Below are positions 7,651 through 17,019 of a stretch of DNA of 57,525 bases, piece after piece (within the stretch, counting starts at the first letter, position 1; each line of letters opens with the position of its first letter). The stretch lies in assembly GCA_049516635.1 (NCBI GenBank), contig JBEKSX010000003.1, positions 1 to 57,525 of the forward strand, given 5' to 3'. Source of the stretch: JBEKSX01 sp049516635. GTDB taxonomy: Bacteria; Bacteroidota; Ignavibacteria; Tepidaquicellales; OLB5. The translations under genes and the position numbers were made by a program. The notes under the pieces are model-generated. The model searched no databases, was not told where the DNA came from, and saw only the letters and a list, made by a program, of their open reading frames with translations.

Positions 7651-9807
7651 TCACTTATTCAAAATGAACTTCTTCGTATCCAACCTGCTGCCGTCGGATA
7701 TCAATGAATAGAAATACACACCGCTTGCAATATTATCTCCGGAAAAATTAACCGTGTATGTTCCCGGTGCCTGATCACCGTTCACGAGAGTCCTCACTTC
7801 GCGTCCCACTACATCATAGACTTTTATCTGAATGTAAGACAGCTTGCCGACATTATACTTTATGGTTGTACTCGGATTAAAAGGGTTCGGATAATTTTGC
7901 TTTAGCTCGAACTGTTTCGGTATTTCGCTCGATATTTGTGAAACAGCTGTAACCACGTTATAATTTACTATCAATTTGTAAACACCGTTGCCGTGCTGTA
8001 TGAACAAATTGCCCCTGTCATAGAACAGCATGCCCGCTTCAGGTGAGCTAGGTGAATTGGATGAAGTGAAAGATGCTCCGCCATCGGTTGAAAAATAAAT
8101 GGTAGACCCGTACGTACCGTAACCCATAACGGAAGGATCATCTTTAGCTATATCGCCTGCCCAGCAATTTCCTGTACCCGTCATTTGTGTAAAGTTCTGC
8201 CATTGATCTGTCGTTTTCCAGACACCTCCGGAGCTCCATGTAGTATGAATAGCAAGATTTTGATCATGCGCCGATATTCCTATCATGGGAATCTCCGAAC
8301 CTGAAACGGTATGTATGAGTGTCCAGTTCATCCCGGCATCAGTGGATTTTAGGAATTGACCGCTGCCTGAGCCGGTAATACCGTCACCGCAGTACATAAC
8401 ATTAGAGTTACGATAGACCACGGCGAAATCGCATGGGCTGCTGAATACATGGGTGCTCCAGTTTGACCACGTTAGCCCGAAATCTGTTGAACGAAGCAGT
8501 ATGCTGTTATCCGGACCAAGAAAAACAGTATCAGGATTGTTCTGGTTCATCTCCATCGGCATGCCGTATGAAGTCAGCTGACCCGGTCCCCACGTTATAG
8601 CCCAGTTCTGACCGTAGTCGGTGCTTCTGTATACATGTCCGCCTGCGCTTCCGACTGAAGCCAGCATCTTATTCGTATCATTGGGTGAAACATAAAAAGA
8701 ATGTGCGGGAGATGAGGGCAGGGTACCAATCAATGTCCAGTTCTCGCCTTTGTTAAGACTCCGGTATATCTGGCTGCCCATTGCTATAAAGATACCGTTT
8801 TTATTATGCGGGTGCAGACAAAATCCGTTCCCTATGTTTCCAGAACCCGCTTGCTTCTGAGCCCATGAAAATGTAACTGTGGTGTTTTGAGGCAAAATCC
8901 ATGTTGAACCTCCGTCGGTTGTTCGTATGACAGCATTATTAAGAGAGCTTACAGCCCATCCGTGATTACTGTCATAAAAATAGATAGAAACCAGATTAGC
9001 CATCATTGGGTTTGTCTGGAATAAAAATGTTGAGCCTCCATTGGTAGATTTCCTGATGAATCCTCCTCCGCCCACCGAGTAATATGTATTAGCATCCAGC
9101 ATGAAAACAGATTCAATATCTGATTTTGTGTCGATGTAGTAATCTATGACACTCCACGAAGTGCCGTTATCGGTTGATCTTATTGCAATACCGTCTGCTG
9201 CCCCCGCAATTATTGTATTCGATTTTCTATTGATAGAAAGAAGATCTTTAGTTACAGGTGTAGTATATTGCAGCCAGTTTGTGCCTCCATTGGTTGTATA
9301 GAGAATGGTTCCTCCTGTCCCGCACGCTATGCCGTTTGTACTGCTTGAAAGTTTTATCGATTTTAAGCTGGAGGTTACAGGGGTAGTTTGAGGGCTCCAG
9401 TTTAAACCTCCGTTCGATGTTCTCAAAATAGAACCGTTATCGCCTGCGATCCAGCCGTTATTTGCATCTGTAAAAAATACTGAATTAAGGTTCATACTAC
9501 CGGCTAAGAGGGTTTGATTGCTCCATGTAACACCGTTGTTAGACGAGAAATAAAACTGACCGCTGCTGCCTGTTATCCATATAGATTGATTCATTGCAAA
9601 GACACAGTTGAGATTGCTAAAACCAAGGGAATAACTGCTCCAGGTATTTCCCCCGTCTCCCGACCGGAATAAATTACCGCTCACTCCAACAGCTACAACA
9701 TCGCTTCCATCCTTTGAGTAAACGCTATTGAAGCCCTGAGAGAATGTTATTGCAGATAGAGTAAACAGTGTAATAACTGTGCAAATTGATAAAATTTTTG
9801 CTATCAT
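7651..9807 (-). CDS. YCF48/BNR-type beta-propeller protein with T9SS sorting domain
   Basis: This 718-residue protein has a signal peptide of about 24 residues. The body is a chain of repeats with G-W-I-A-G-D-N-G-S-I-L-R-T, T-S-N-G-G-L-N-W and S-T-D-Y-G-Q-N-W motifs, typical of YCF48-like photosystem-assembly-related propellers. In Bacteroidota such repeats are generic surface-protein modules and do not indicate photosynthesis. The last 80 residues hold N-Y-P-N-P-F-N-P and end K-K-F-I-L-N-K, a T9SS type A sorting domain. It is the upstream gene of a pair with the 6763 gene. The ligand is unknown. Confidence 0.88.
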   Translation of the reverse strand: MIAKILSICTVITLFTLSAITFSQGFNSVYSKDGSDVVAVGVSGNLFRSGDGGNTWSSYSLGFSNLNCVFAMNQSIWITGSSGQFYFSSNNGVTWSNQTLLAGSMNLNSVFFTDANNGWIAGDNGSILRTSNGGLNWSPQTTPVTSSLKSIKLSSSTNGIACGTGGTILYTTNGGTNWLQYTTPVTKDLLSINRKSNTIIAGAADGIAIRSTDNGTSWSVIDYYIDTKSDIESVFMLDANTYYSVGGGGFIRKSTNGGSTFLFQTNPMMANLVSIYFYDSNHGWAVSSLNNAVIRTTDGGSTWILPQNTTVTFSWAQKQAGSGNIGNGFCLHPHNKNGIFIAMGSQIYRSLNKGENWTLIGTLPSSPAHSFYVSPNDTNKMLASVGSAGGHVYRSTDYGQNWAITWGPGQLTSYGMPMEMNQNNPDTVFLGPDNSILLRSTDFGLTWSNWSTHVFSSPCDFAVVYRNSNVMYCGDGITGSGSGQFLKSTDAGMNWTLIHTVSGSEIPMIGISAHDQNLAIHTTWSSGGVWKTTDQWQNFTQMTGTGNCWAGDIAKDDPSVMGYGTYGSTIYFSTDGGASFTSSNSPSSPEAGMLFYDRGNLFIQHGNGVYKLIVNYNVVTAVSQISSEIPKQFELKQNYPNPFNPSTTIKYNVGKLSYIQIKVYDVVGREVRTLVNGDQAPGTYTVNFSGDNIASGVYFYSLISDGSRLDTKKFILNK

Positions 9808-10001
9808 ATTAAATGTTTTGATTTAGATATTTTGTAATATTATTGCTTAATTCATTAATTATTAATCCGGAATTGAAGAACTGGTTTACGTATAGATATA
9901 CTCCCCTTATTGTTAATAAATAACATCATTTATGAATTTATAGTTCTATGCGAATTGCATATTTTACAGAATAATAAGCCTATTAATTTAGCTTTTTAAT
10001 C

Positions 10002-10760
10002 ATGCATTTGAGGAAGATATACTTCACTAACAGACGGGGCTATATACTGGCTTCTGCGCTTGACCTGCCCGATAAGGGTAACGCCGGAACGTTCGCAATG
10101 CTTGTGCCATGCTTTACCTGTACAAAGGACCTAAAAGCGATGGTGAATATCAGCTCGGCTTTGACCGATGAAGGTATTGCGGTTTTCAGGTTCGATTTCA
10201 CGGGATTAGGAGAAAGTGAGGGAAATTTTACGGATATGAATTATTCGAAGATGCTGGAGGATATGGTGGATGCAGCGGAATATTTGAAGAATAATTTCGG
10301 CGAACCGAAACTGCTTGCCGGTCATTCTCTTGGCGGGTGTATTGTTCTGGAAACAGCTAATTCGATACCATCGGTCAAAGCTGTTGTTACAATAGCATCC
10401 CCTTCGGAGCCCTCGAATCTTTCCGGGAAGCTTCCGAAAACAAGGCAGAAAGCATTGCGTGATGGTATTGCTGAAACGGAAATCGGAGGTGTGAAATTTA
10501 AATTAACGAGGGATTTTTTTGAGGACATCGAGAGCCATCATCTTGAACCGTTCATAAGAAAATTAAAAAAGCCCCTTCTCGTAATGCATTCTCCGGCTGA
10601 TACTTACGGCTCCATTGAGAACGGATTAAATATTTTTGAAACTGCGGGACAGCCTAAAAGCTTTATCTCACTGGATAATATAGATCATCTAATGCTGAAT
10701 AAGGTTGATGCCCGCTATGTGGGAAAATTGATAGCGGTTTGGGCAAAGAAGTATTTATGA
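10002..10760 (+). CDS. Alpha/beta hydrolase
   Basis: This 252-residue cytoplasmic hydrolase of the alpha/beta fold has the nucleophile elbow G-H-S-L-G-G (Ser about 109), a late Asp in H-S-P-A-D-T-Y-G and a His in D-N-I-D-H-L, giving the Ser-Asp-His triad. The oxyanion-region motif G-L-G-E-S-E-G is also typical. It resembles small serine hydrolases related to the YhfR/OsmC-fused hydrolases, but its substrate cannot be told. No ribosome binding site is obvious. Its stop codon abuts that of the convergent lyase gene. Confidence 0.85.
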   Translation: MHLRKIYFTNRRGYILASALDLPDKGNAGTFAMLVPCFTCTKDLKAMVNISSALTDEGIAVFRFDFTGLGESEGNFTDMNYSKMLEDMVDAAEYLKNNFGEPKLLAGHSLGGCIVLETANSIPSVKAVVTIASPSEPSNLSGKLPKTRQKALRDGIAETEIGGVKFKLTRDFFEDIESHHLEPFIRKLKKPLLVMHSPADTYGSIENGLNIFETAGQPKSFISLDNIDHLMLNKVDARYVGKLIAVWAKKYL

Positions 10761-12287
10761 TCAATAAGTCTTAAGCTCGCCTATCTCATTTTCGACAGCG
10801 GTTAATATCGCCCTGCATTTTACTGCTTCCATCATTTTATTGTGGTCTTTATACAACGGTCTGTCTTCTTCCAGATGTTCTACATACTGCCTTACAGTTC
10901 TATGGGCGGCTTGTGTTCCGTTGCCGAATTTGTACTGTCTGAAGTCGAGAGCCTGTGCCGCTGCTATGAACTCTATTCCGAGTATTCCGTAAGCATTGTC
11001 GAGTATTTGTCTTGTCTTAAGAGCTGTGTTCATACCCATACTGACAAAATCCTCCTGGTCTGCTGCCGCGGGTATGGATTGTATGGATGCGGGAACTGAT
11101 AATATTCTCTGCTCCACTATCATCATATCTGCTGTGTACTGGCTGAGCATATGACCTGAGTACATTCCCGCACCTTTGGTCAGGAATGCAGGAAGTCCAA
11201 CACTAAGCGCCGGGTTCATCAAACGGTTCAGCCGTCTTTCGGAAATAACGCACACCATAGTAATTGCTGCTCCGAGCATATCAAGAGGAACACTGATAGG
11301 GGAGCCCTGAAAATTAGCACCTGTTAGAACAATGCCGTCTTCCGCAAGGAAGATAGGGTTGTCCGCAACACCGTTAAGCTCAATCTCAATCTGTTCTCTC
11401 GTCCATCTCAGCTGGTCCCTTGCAGCGCCGATCACCTGCGGGGTCGAACGCATACTGTATGCATCCTGAACTTTAACTTTCACTTTTCCAAGGAGGTCCG
11501 AACCTTCAATGACCCTTTTAATATTTTCAGCGGAGGTAACTGCTCCCCGAAAGCCTCTTAATTTGTGCAGTCTTGCATCATAAGGTTTCATATTAGCCAT
11601 TAATGCTTCCAGTGTCATTGCAGAGGCGATCTCTGCCTGTTTAAGCAGTCTTTCCGTTTCGTAAATCTGAATGCAAGCCATACCTGTCATAAGGTTGCTG
11701 CCGTTTATCGCTGCAAGCCCATCTCTTGCTTTAAGGCCGGGGATTTTTATACCGGCTTTTTCCATAGCGGTCTTTCCGGGCAATCTCTCGCCTTTATAAA
11801 ATGCTTCACCTTCGCCTAAGAGCAGAAGAGCCATCTGGCTCATAGGGGCAAGGTCTCCGCTTGCACCAACACTGCCTTTGCTGCAGACTACGGGCGTAAC
11901 TCCTTTATTAAGCATTTCTACCAATGTTTCGGTTATAACCGGTCTGCATCCGGAGTACCCTTTTGCGTGAACATTGACCCTGGAAAGCATCGCTGCCCGT
12001 ATGTGTTCTATCGGTGCAGGTTCGCCGATGCCAGCCGCATGATTGTAGATAAGGTATTTTTGAAAGTCTTTTACCTGTTCGTCGGTAAGCACGATCTCGG
12101 AGAATTCGCCGATGCCCGTGTTGACACCGTACATTATCTCTCTTTGCTCTATTTTCTTTTCAATGAAAGACCTGCAATTTTTTAATCTTTCAATAGCTTC
12201 CGGGTGCAGTTCTACTTTCTCGTTATTGAGAGCAACGTTATATACATCCTCTATAGTTAAATTATTTCCTGTGATAATTACTGGCAT
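10761..12287 (-). CDS. hutH: Histidine ammonia-lyase-like aromatic amino acid lyase
   Basis: This 508-residue MIO enzyme deaminates histidine or a related aromatic amino acid without oxidation (histidine to urocanate and ammonia). The prosthetic group would form from Ala142-Ser143-Gly144 in G-A-S-G-D-L-A-P-M-S. The usual HAL residues Tyr53 and His83 are present, and the late Q-E-D motif is kept. The otherwise usual N-Q-E-D reads D-Q-E-D, and G-V-N-T-G-F-G reads G-V-N-T-G-I-G-E-F-S-E, a form also seen in aminomutase relatives. No hutU, hutI or hutG is adjacent, so the name is provisional. Confidence 0.82.
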   Translation of the reverse strand: MPVIITGNNLTIEDVYNVALNNEKVELHPEAIERLKNCRSFIEKKIEQREIMYGVNTGIGEFSEIVLTDEQVKDFQKYLIYNHAAGIGEPAPIEHIRAAMLSRVNVHAKGYSGCRPVITETLVEMLNKGVTPVVCSKGSVGASGDLAPMSQMALLLLGEGEAFYKGERLPGKTAMEKAGIKIPGLKARDGLAAINGSNLMTGMACIQIYETERLLKQAEIASAMTLEALMANMKPYDARLHKLRGFRGAVTSAENIKRVIEGSDLLGKVKVKVQDAYSMRSTPQVIGAARDQLRWTREQIEIELNGVADNPIFLAEDGIVLTGANFQGSPISVPLDMLGAAITMVCVISERRLNRLMNPALSVGLPAFLTKGAGMYSGHMLSQYTADMMIVEQRILSVPASIQSIPAAADQEDFVSMGMNTALKTRQILDNAYGILGIEFIAAAQALDFRQYKFGNGTQAAHRTVRQYVEHLEEDRPLYKDHNKMMEAVKCRAILTAVENEIGELKTY

Positions 12288-12416
12288 ATTTACTTTCTGT
12301 TATTTATTAATCTGTGAGTATTCACAAATATAACAACTGCAAAATTTTAATTAAATGACTAAGGGATGAAATGATGTATGAATGTATAAATATCGTACTA
12401 ATATTAATCCGTAGTA

Positions 12417-13928
12417 CTAATTCGAGTTAATATGATACCCGTTTTTATTGTTGGGTGTTGGTTCCATTTCAGAAATTTTTTCGAGAAGCCAGCCGCGGAA
12501 AGAAAGCAATTTTGTGGACGAGATCTCTTCTTTCAGTTCATCGAGGGCCATCGTTTCAGTCTTTGTTTTTATTTTTATGAGCTTACCTGTAAAACCTATA
12601 AAGTTGTAGTACTGCTCGTAAAGATCTTCAGGTATTTGTTTTGTTTTGGAAAGAAAATGTTTATATGAATCAATTATTGATAAGGCAGGTTCGATATCAT
12701 CAAGATCATAATAGATCCTTAATAGGATGTTCTTGATCCTTGTCATGTAGAAAAAGTCTTCACTCTTTACTTTAGCAAGACAATTAAGAGCGATATTATA
12801 GAATTTCGATCTTTGTCCGGGATTTTCCCTGCCTTTTACAAAGTTCAGGTCGGCGTAACTGTAAAGGAATGCATTATTCCGCTGATCAGGAGGGATCCTG
12901 TTTTTATATTCATGGATGAAATTTTCCGCCCAGATCAATTCTTTTTCAAGCAGGCCGGCTGAGATAAGATTTATATAAGTGTGCGCGCTCATTTGTCCGT
13001 CCTTCATGTAGAATATACCGTCGCTGAGCATATCATTCAACAGCTTGAAGCTCTTCATTCCGTAACTTTTATTTCCCTCGGCTCTTTTTTGCTTATAATA
13101 ATTGTAAAGCTCAAGCATGAAGTTACGGTAATCGTTCTTGCTCAGATAAGTCTTATTAGTATTCACCAACGTTTCAAGTTCCTCTTCGAAAGGCCCTTCC
13201 TGCGGGTTCCAGTAAAGCAAGAGAAACCTGTGCAAAATATCTATCAATAATATTTCCTTATATTCCTTTTTGTGCCTCGAGATGTGATCCATGATCTCAT
13301 CAAAAAAGAAATACCGGTATTCAAATTTGATAAGACCTTCGGTATTGGACATATCGAAGTATTCCTTCAGCATCGTGATGAAGAAATGATACATAAAATT
13401 GATAACGGCATTTTTTTTCTGGATAAATAATGGTTGTGATTTACCGATAGGAGTTCTTGAAGAATAAAATTCAAATTTTATGTTCTCGAGTATGTTGCGT
13501 TTAAGATAATAACTTTCATCTTTTACTTTTTCCTGCTCAAGCAGCTTAAAAGCCCGCTCAAGATATTTTTCGAAGAATTTATCAAGATTCCTTATGCTGT
13601 ATTGATTCAGCAGCCGCTTATCGTATTCGGAAGAATCCCGTCTGAAGTCGGAATATACAAGGAAGTCTTCGGCAAGCGAGATCATTTCCGAGTATAGATT
13701 GTGTAAATATCCGGGATTATATTTTCGGCCGGGGTAAAGTTTTTCAGCGATAGCTTCTGGTTTTAATGAATATGATTTGAATTTGGGATAATATTTTCTA
13801 AAAATGTCATACAGTTGATCGATCTTACGGTTTGAATTGAGGTAGGGTGAGGCAACAAATTTTCCGAATTCTTTAAACTCATCGGCTGAAAATGATTTCA
13901 ATATCTGAATTAACTTTGTGTTAATCAC
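12417..13928 (-). CDS. Conserved hypothetical protein, helical
   Basis: This 503-residue protein starts with GTG (M-I-N-T-K). It is rich in Lys, Glu, Tyr and Leu, appears all-helical, and has no signal peptide or transmembrane segment. The N-terminal motif L-S-x-x-E-F-K-E-F-G-K-F-V-x-S-P-Y-L-N-S-N is typical of a family of about 500-residue unknown proteins in Bacteroidota and Ignavibacteria. Its likely repeats resemble TPR-like helices, but I cannot place a named domain. It is separated from the lyase gene by about 130 bases. Confidence 0.72.
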   Translation of the reverse strand: MINTKLIQILKSFSADEFKEFGKFVASPYLNSNRKIDQLYDIFRKYYPKFKSYSLKPEAIAEKLYPGRKYNPGYLHNLYSEMISLAEDFLVYSDFRRDSSEYDKRLLNQYSIRNLDKFFEKYLERAFKLLEQEKVKDESYYLKRNILENIKFEFYSSRTPIGKSQPLFIQKKNAVINFMYHFFITMLKEYFDMSNTEGLIKFEYRYFFFDEIMDHISRHKKEYKEILLIDILHRFLLLYWNPQEGPFEEELETLVNTNKTYLSKNDYRNFMLELYNYYKQKRAEGNKSYGMKSFKLLNDMLSDGIFYMKDGQMSAHTYINLISAGLLEKELIWAENFIHEYKNRIPPDQRNNAFLYSYADLNFVKGRENPGQRSKFYNIALNCLAKVKSEDFFYMTRIKNILLRIYYDLDDIEPALSIIDSYKHFLSKTKQIPEDLYEQYYNFIGFTGKLIKIKTKTETMALDELKEEISSTKLLSFRGWLLEKISEMEPTPNNKNGYHINSN

Positions 13929-14347
13929 TTATTTTATATGAATTTCAGTCCAAAATATGCGTAAAATATCATGAGTTTGTATTTTCAAAATAATTAAAAA
14001 ATGTTTAAAAATCAATTTTAAACTCAATATTTTTATGATATAGTGATTTTTGCACCTTTAAAAAAGTGTGAAAACTAAGATAATTTGTCTTTGACATCAG
14101 GGGCAGAAATATATATTTTGGTAGTGTAATTATTGAAATACCGAGGAGGCAAATTTAAAGAAATACAATTCAGCGAGCTAAAGTTCAAATTCAATTTAGG
14201 AGAAGAAAGATGTCTTTTTATGTAAAAAATTTTATAGCGGGAACAAAGAGCGAATAATTTGACTCTGGAACGGCAATTATTTCTCTTTTTTCTTACCCGC
14301 TCCTTTATAATTAATTAATTTATTGAAAAAATAAAAAGGAATATTCA
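13929..14347 (+). other. Intergenic region with promoter, long leader and possible 15-codon reading frame
   Basis: Besides the promoter at 14091-14119, this stretch holds a possible micro-ORF at 14210-14257. It has an AGGAGAAG site seven bases upstream and encodes M-S-F-Y-V-K-N-F-I-A-G-T-K-S-E. It may be a leader peptide or spurious. The rest (13929-14090) is AT-rich and would contain the minus-strand control region of the helical protein, where I see no clear promoter boxes. Confidence 0.4.
14091..14119 (+). promoter_or_regulatory. Sigma-70-type promoter of the 14.3-16.8 kb gene set
   Basis: TTGACA (14091-14096), a 17-base spacer and TATTTT (14114-14119). It points toward the small genes from 14348. 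The expected transcript would begin near 14126 and have a leader of about 220 bases. Confidence 0.65.
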
Positions 14348-14539
14348 ATGCCTACTTTAAAAAAATTCGTCTGCTTTGGCTTTAATCCGGATGTTGGTCC
14401 GACATGTCCGTGTATTGTAATTCACGAAGAAGGACCCATAATAGATGTAGTAGTATATCACGAGGTTAAAGAACATGAAGAAACGGACACCCCACAGTTA
14501 AGGAAAAGAATTGCAAGTTATCTGGTCAATGCAGACTAA
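14348..14539 (+). CDS. Small hypothetical protein, 63 residues
   Basis: This short protein starts MPTLKKFVCFGFNPD and contains G-P-T-C-P-C-I-V-I-H-E-E-G and an acidic C-terminal half. It has no signal peptide. An AAAAGGA site seven bases upstream of the ATG supports translation. I do not recognise the family. It is the first full-length gene after the promoter at 14091 and precedes another small gene and a phospholipase-D-like gene. Confidence 0.55.
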   Translation: MPTLKKFVCFGFNPDVGPTCPCIVIHEEGPIIDVVVYHEVKEHEETDTPQLRKRIASYLVNAD

Positions 14540-14707
14540 TTAGCACAGATTCATTGTTGATTTTTTTGTCCTGATTCATAAGTCAGAGACAGTGAAAATG
14601 ATATTCGATTTCAGGTGAGAGTATTGTTGCCGGTTTAATTTTATCAGATTATCATTTATCCGCAACGAACATAAAATATTAAAAAAATTTTGAAGGTGGT
14701 AAATGAA

Positions 14708-14953
14708 ATGAATTCGGGTAACATTCTTCAAAAAATAAAATATAAAATTCAACGGAACCCGATGTACGGATGGGAATTTAAACATGCGGGTTCGGAGCAC
14801 GTAATTAAGTATGATTCTGATCATAACTCTCTTCGTATTTATGCAGAGAGTTATTGCAGAACCCACAGATGCGACCTTGCGATATATAATTACATAGGTG
14901 AAGTGGAGGATCTTATTACGTTCGAGGGATTAAAGATCGATTCCTTCGGTTAA
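14708..14953 (+). CDS. Small hypothetical protein, possibly DUF2188-like
   Basis: I start this protein of 81 residues at the ATG at 14708, which has a GAAGGTGG site eight bases upstream. A TTG at 14690 would add six residues. It has W-E-F-K-H-A-G-S-E, a helix with conserved R-x-x-A-x-x-Y-C, and a final strand A-I-Y-N-Y-I-G-E-V. This layout loosely resembles short DUF2188 proteins (a strand-strand-helix-strand fold). That is a weak guess. Its position between the 63-residue protein and the PLD gene suggests co-expression. Confidence 0.5.
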   Translation: MNSGNILQKIKYKIQRNPMYGWEFKHAGSEHVIKYDSDHNSLRIYAESYCRTHRCDLAIYNYIGEVEDLITFEGLKIDSFG

Positions 14954-15090
14954 TAAAATTACTGATACTGGACTGAATAGTCGGCCTGTTTTCGAAAGCC
15001 GGATTCCCGCAGTCGTGCTGAAAACGGGATCGCTCTTCCGATCATTGCTTCTGAATTAAATAAAATTCATTTAAACGGAGGTCAGATAAC

Positions 15091-16767
15091 GTGGATACTT
15101 TTGAAAATATTTATCAGCCGTCAAATTCCAAAGACGGTTTATTTGTAAGAGCTTACAGAGGTGACGGTATGGTATTGCTTGCCTTTGATGTTTCGGGGAA
15201 ACCCACAAATAATTTTGCAGGATTTTCCGTCAAGTGTTTTCCTCCCCAGGGCGAGCCGTATCTCCTGAAGAACAGGTTAAGCTTCGAACAGAAGATCACT
15301 TCGAAAACGAAACCCGAAAACAGGATCTGGACACCTTCAGATAAAGCTCCATTTCAGAAATACCGCTGGCTTGATGTCCCGTCTGATCTTCATCCAGGAA
15401 AGTATAGGTATGAGGTAGGAGCTGTGTATTTCAAAAATAATAACGATCTTCAGAGCGGGGAAACCGTAGATGTAGAGATTGACATGTCACATATTAAACA
15501 TGATAATTTTGATATCGGATTTACAAGAGGTTACATTTCTTCACAGGCATATAAAGATAAGTTTAACAACGAACCGATAGTACCTAAGAATAAAACCGTG
15601 GATTTCGATACCGATCCATATAGGGATAAATACGAATGGCTGGGTTTCAATGCACGAAAGATGATATTTGAATTTCTTGAGGAATGCAAAGGCGATGACA
15701 TGACGGTTGATGCTTTTGTATATGATTTTGATGAGCCTGATATTATAAGGTCTCTAGCAGCCTTAGGACCCAGGTTAAGAATTATTATGGACAATGCCAA
15801 ACTTCATACTGACCCCAAAAAAAGTTTGGAGCTGAAAGCGAAAAAAATTCTTATTGAATCCGCCGGTGAAAAGAACTTGGTTACAGGTCACTTCTTGCGT
15901 TTTTCGCACGATAAAGTGTTCGTATTGAAGAAAAACGGACATCCGGTGAAGGTACTGACAGGTTCCGCAAATTTTTCAATAAGGGGCTTATATGTTCAGG
16001 CAAATAACGTAATAGTTATCAATGACGAATACGTAGCGTCTTTATACGAAATCGCTTTTGAACAGGCTTTTACTGACATGAAAGCCTTTAAAAGTTCCAG
16101 TATTTCAAGCAAGTGGTATGAAGTACGCCGGCCTGACCTGCCTCCTTTTATGGTGAGCTTTGCTCCTCATAAGAATGCCAATATTTCGCTGAAAACAGCA
16201 GCAGAAGAAATTAAGAAAGCTAATGATTCTGTAATGTATGCTATCATGGAAGTTAGCGGAAGCGGGAGTGTGCTGGATCAGATCAGGAACCTGGCAAAAA
16301 GGAAGAACATATTTACTTATGGTATTTCTCAGAGCACAAACGGAATAAAATTCTATAAAACTGGAAAGATGAACGGAATATTCACGGGTTTTGCATTTCT
16401 TAGTGAAAAGGTACCTCAACCGTTCCGAGCTGAGTGGGGGGGTGGTCCGGGTATGGTTATCCATCATAAATTTATAGTAATTGATTTTAATTCGACAGGC
16501 CCGGTGGTCTTTACCGGCTCATCTAACCTGGCAAAAGGGGGTGAAGAGAACAACGGGGATAATCTGCTAGCCATCTATGACAGAAGAATCGCAACAGCTT
16601 ATGGGGTAGAAGCTATGCGTCTCGTAGATCATTATAATTTCCGTTCTGTGATGAAAAAAGCTACCAGTTCCAAACCCTTAACGCTGACACGAGGTATATG
16701 GTGGGAAAAGTATTATGATCCATCCAATATTAACTGTAATGAAAGGATAATGCTTAGAAAGGGATAA
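15091..16767 (+). CDS. Phospholipase-D-superfamily protein with N-terminal beta domain
   Basis: This is a 558-residue protein with GTG start and a strong GGAGGT site nine bases upstream. The first 130 residues look like a fibronectin/Ig-like beta domain (L-H-P-G-K-Y-R-Y-E-V-G). Two phospholipase D half-sites follow. The second is full: H458-x-K460-x4-D465, then T-G-S-S-N. The first has H273-x-K275 and T-G-S-A-N but the Asp position is Lys. Such proteins hydrolyse or transfer phosphodiesters in lipids or nucleic acids. No signal peptide is seen, so it is probably cytoplasmic. The substrate is unknown. Confidence 0.85.
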   Translation: MDTFENIYQPSNSKDGLFVRAYRGDGMVLLAFDVSGKPTNNFAGFSVKCFPPQGEPYLLKNRLSFEQKITSKTKPENRIWTPSDKAPFQKYRWLDVPSDLHPGKYRYEVGAVYFKNNNDLQSGETVDVEIDMSHIKHDNFDIGFTRGYISSQAYKDKFNNEPIVPKNKTVDFDTDPYRDKYEWLGFNARKMIFEFLEECKGDDMTVDAFVYDFDEPDIIRSLAALGPRLRIIMDNAKLHTDPKKSLELKAKKILIESAGEKNLVTGHFLRFSHDKVFVLKKNGHPVKVLTGSANFSIRGLYVQANNVIVINDEYVASLYEIAFEQAFTDMKAFKSSSISSKWYEVRRPDLPPFMVSFAPHKNANISLKTAAEEIKKANDSVMYAIMEVSGSGSVLDQIRNLAKRKNIFTYGISQSTNGIKFYKTGKMNGIFTGFAFLSEKVPQPFRAEWGGGPGMVIHHKFIVIDFNSTGPVVFTGSSNLAKGGEENNGDNLLAIYDRRIATAYGVEAMRLVDHYNFRSVMKKATSSKPLTLTRGIWWEKYYDPSNINCNERIMLRKG

Positions 16768-16875
16768 GTTCTACGGAAAAATTTAATTTTCAGCATTTAC
16801 CTGAATATTTTCGGGAAACCATATTAATTTTTTAATTTTATTAGTTCTGAATAATCACTATATTAAATACAGTTA

Positions 16876-16904
16876 TTGACAGTTTTTTATTTTTTTTGTA
16901 ATAT
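16876..16904 (+). promoter_or_regulatory. Sigma-70-type promoter of the signalling cluster
   Basis: TTGACA (16876-16881), a 17-base spacer and TAATAT (16899-16904), close to the consensus. It lies about 110 bases before the first kinase gene at 17020 and points into it. An AT-rich tract fills the spacer. Confidence 0.75.
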
Positions 16905-17019
16905 TATATCGGTAATTGAAATATTTAGCTATTTCCTTACCTATCTTTACTAAATCGGGGTATAAAATCATAAAAAGAAGTAGAACAATGAGAAATCTGT
17001 AAATTTCGGGAGAGTACTG

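Noticed and set aside
9808..10001. Possible tRNA or small RNA in this gap
   Set aside because: No cloverleaf, T-loop motif or stable hairpin was seen. It is AT-rich divergent spacer.
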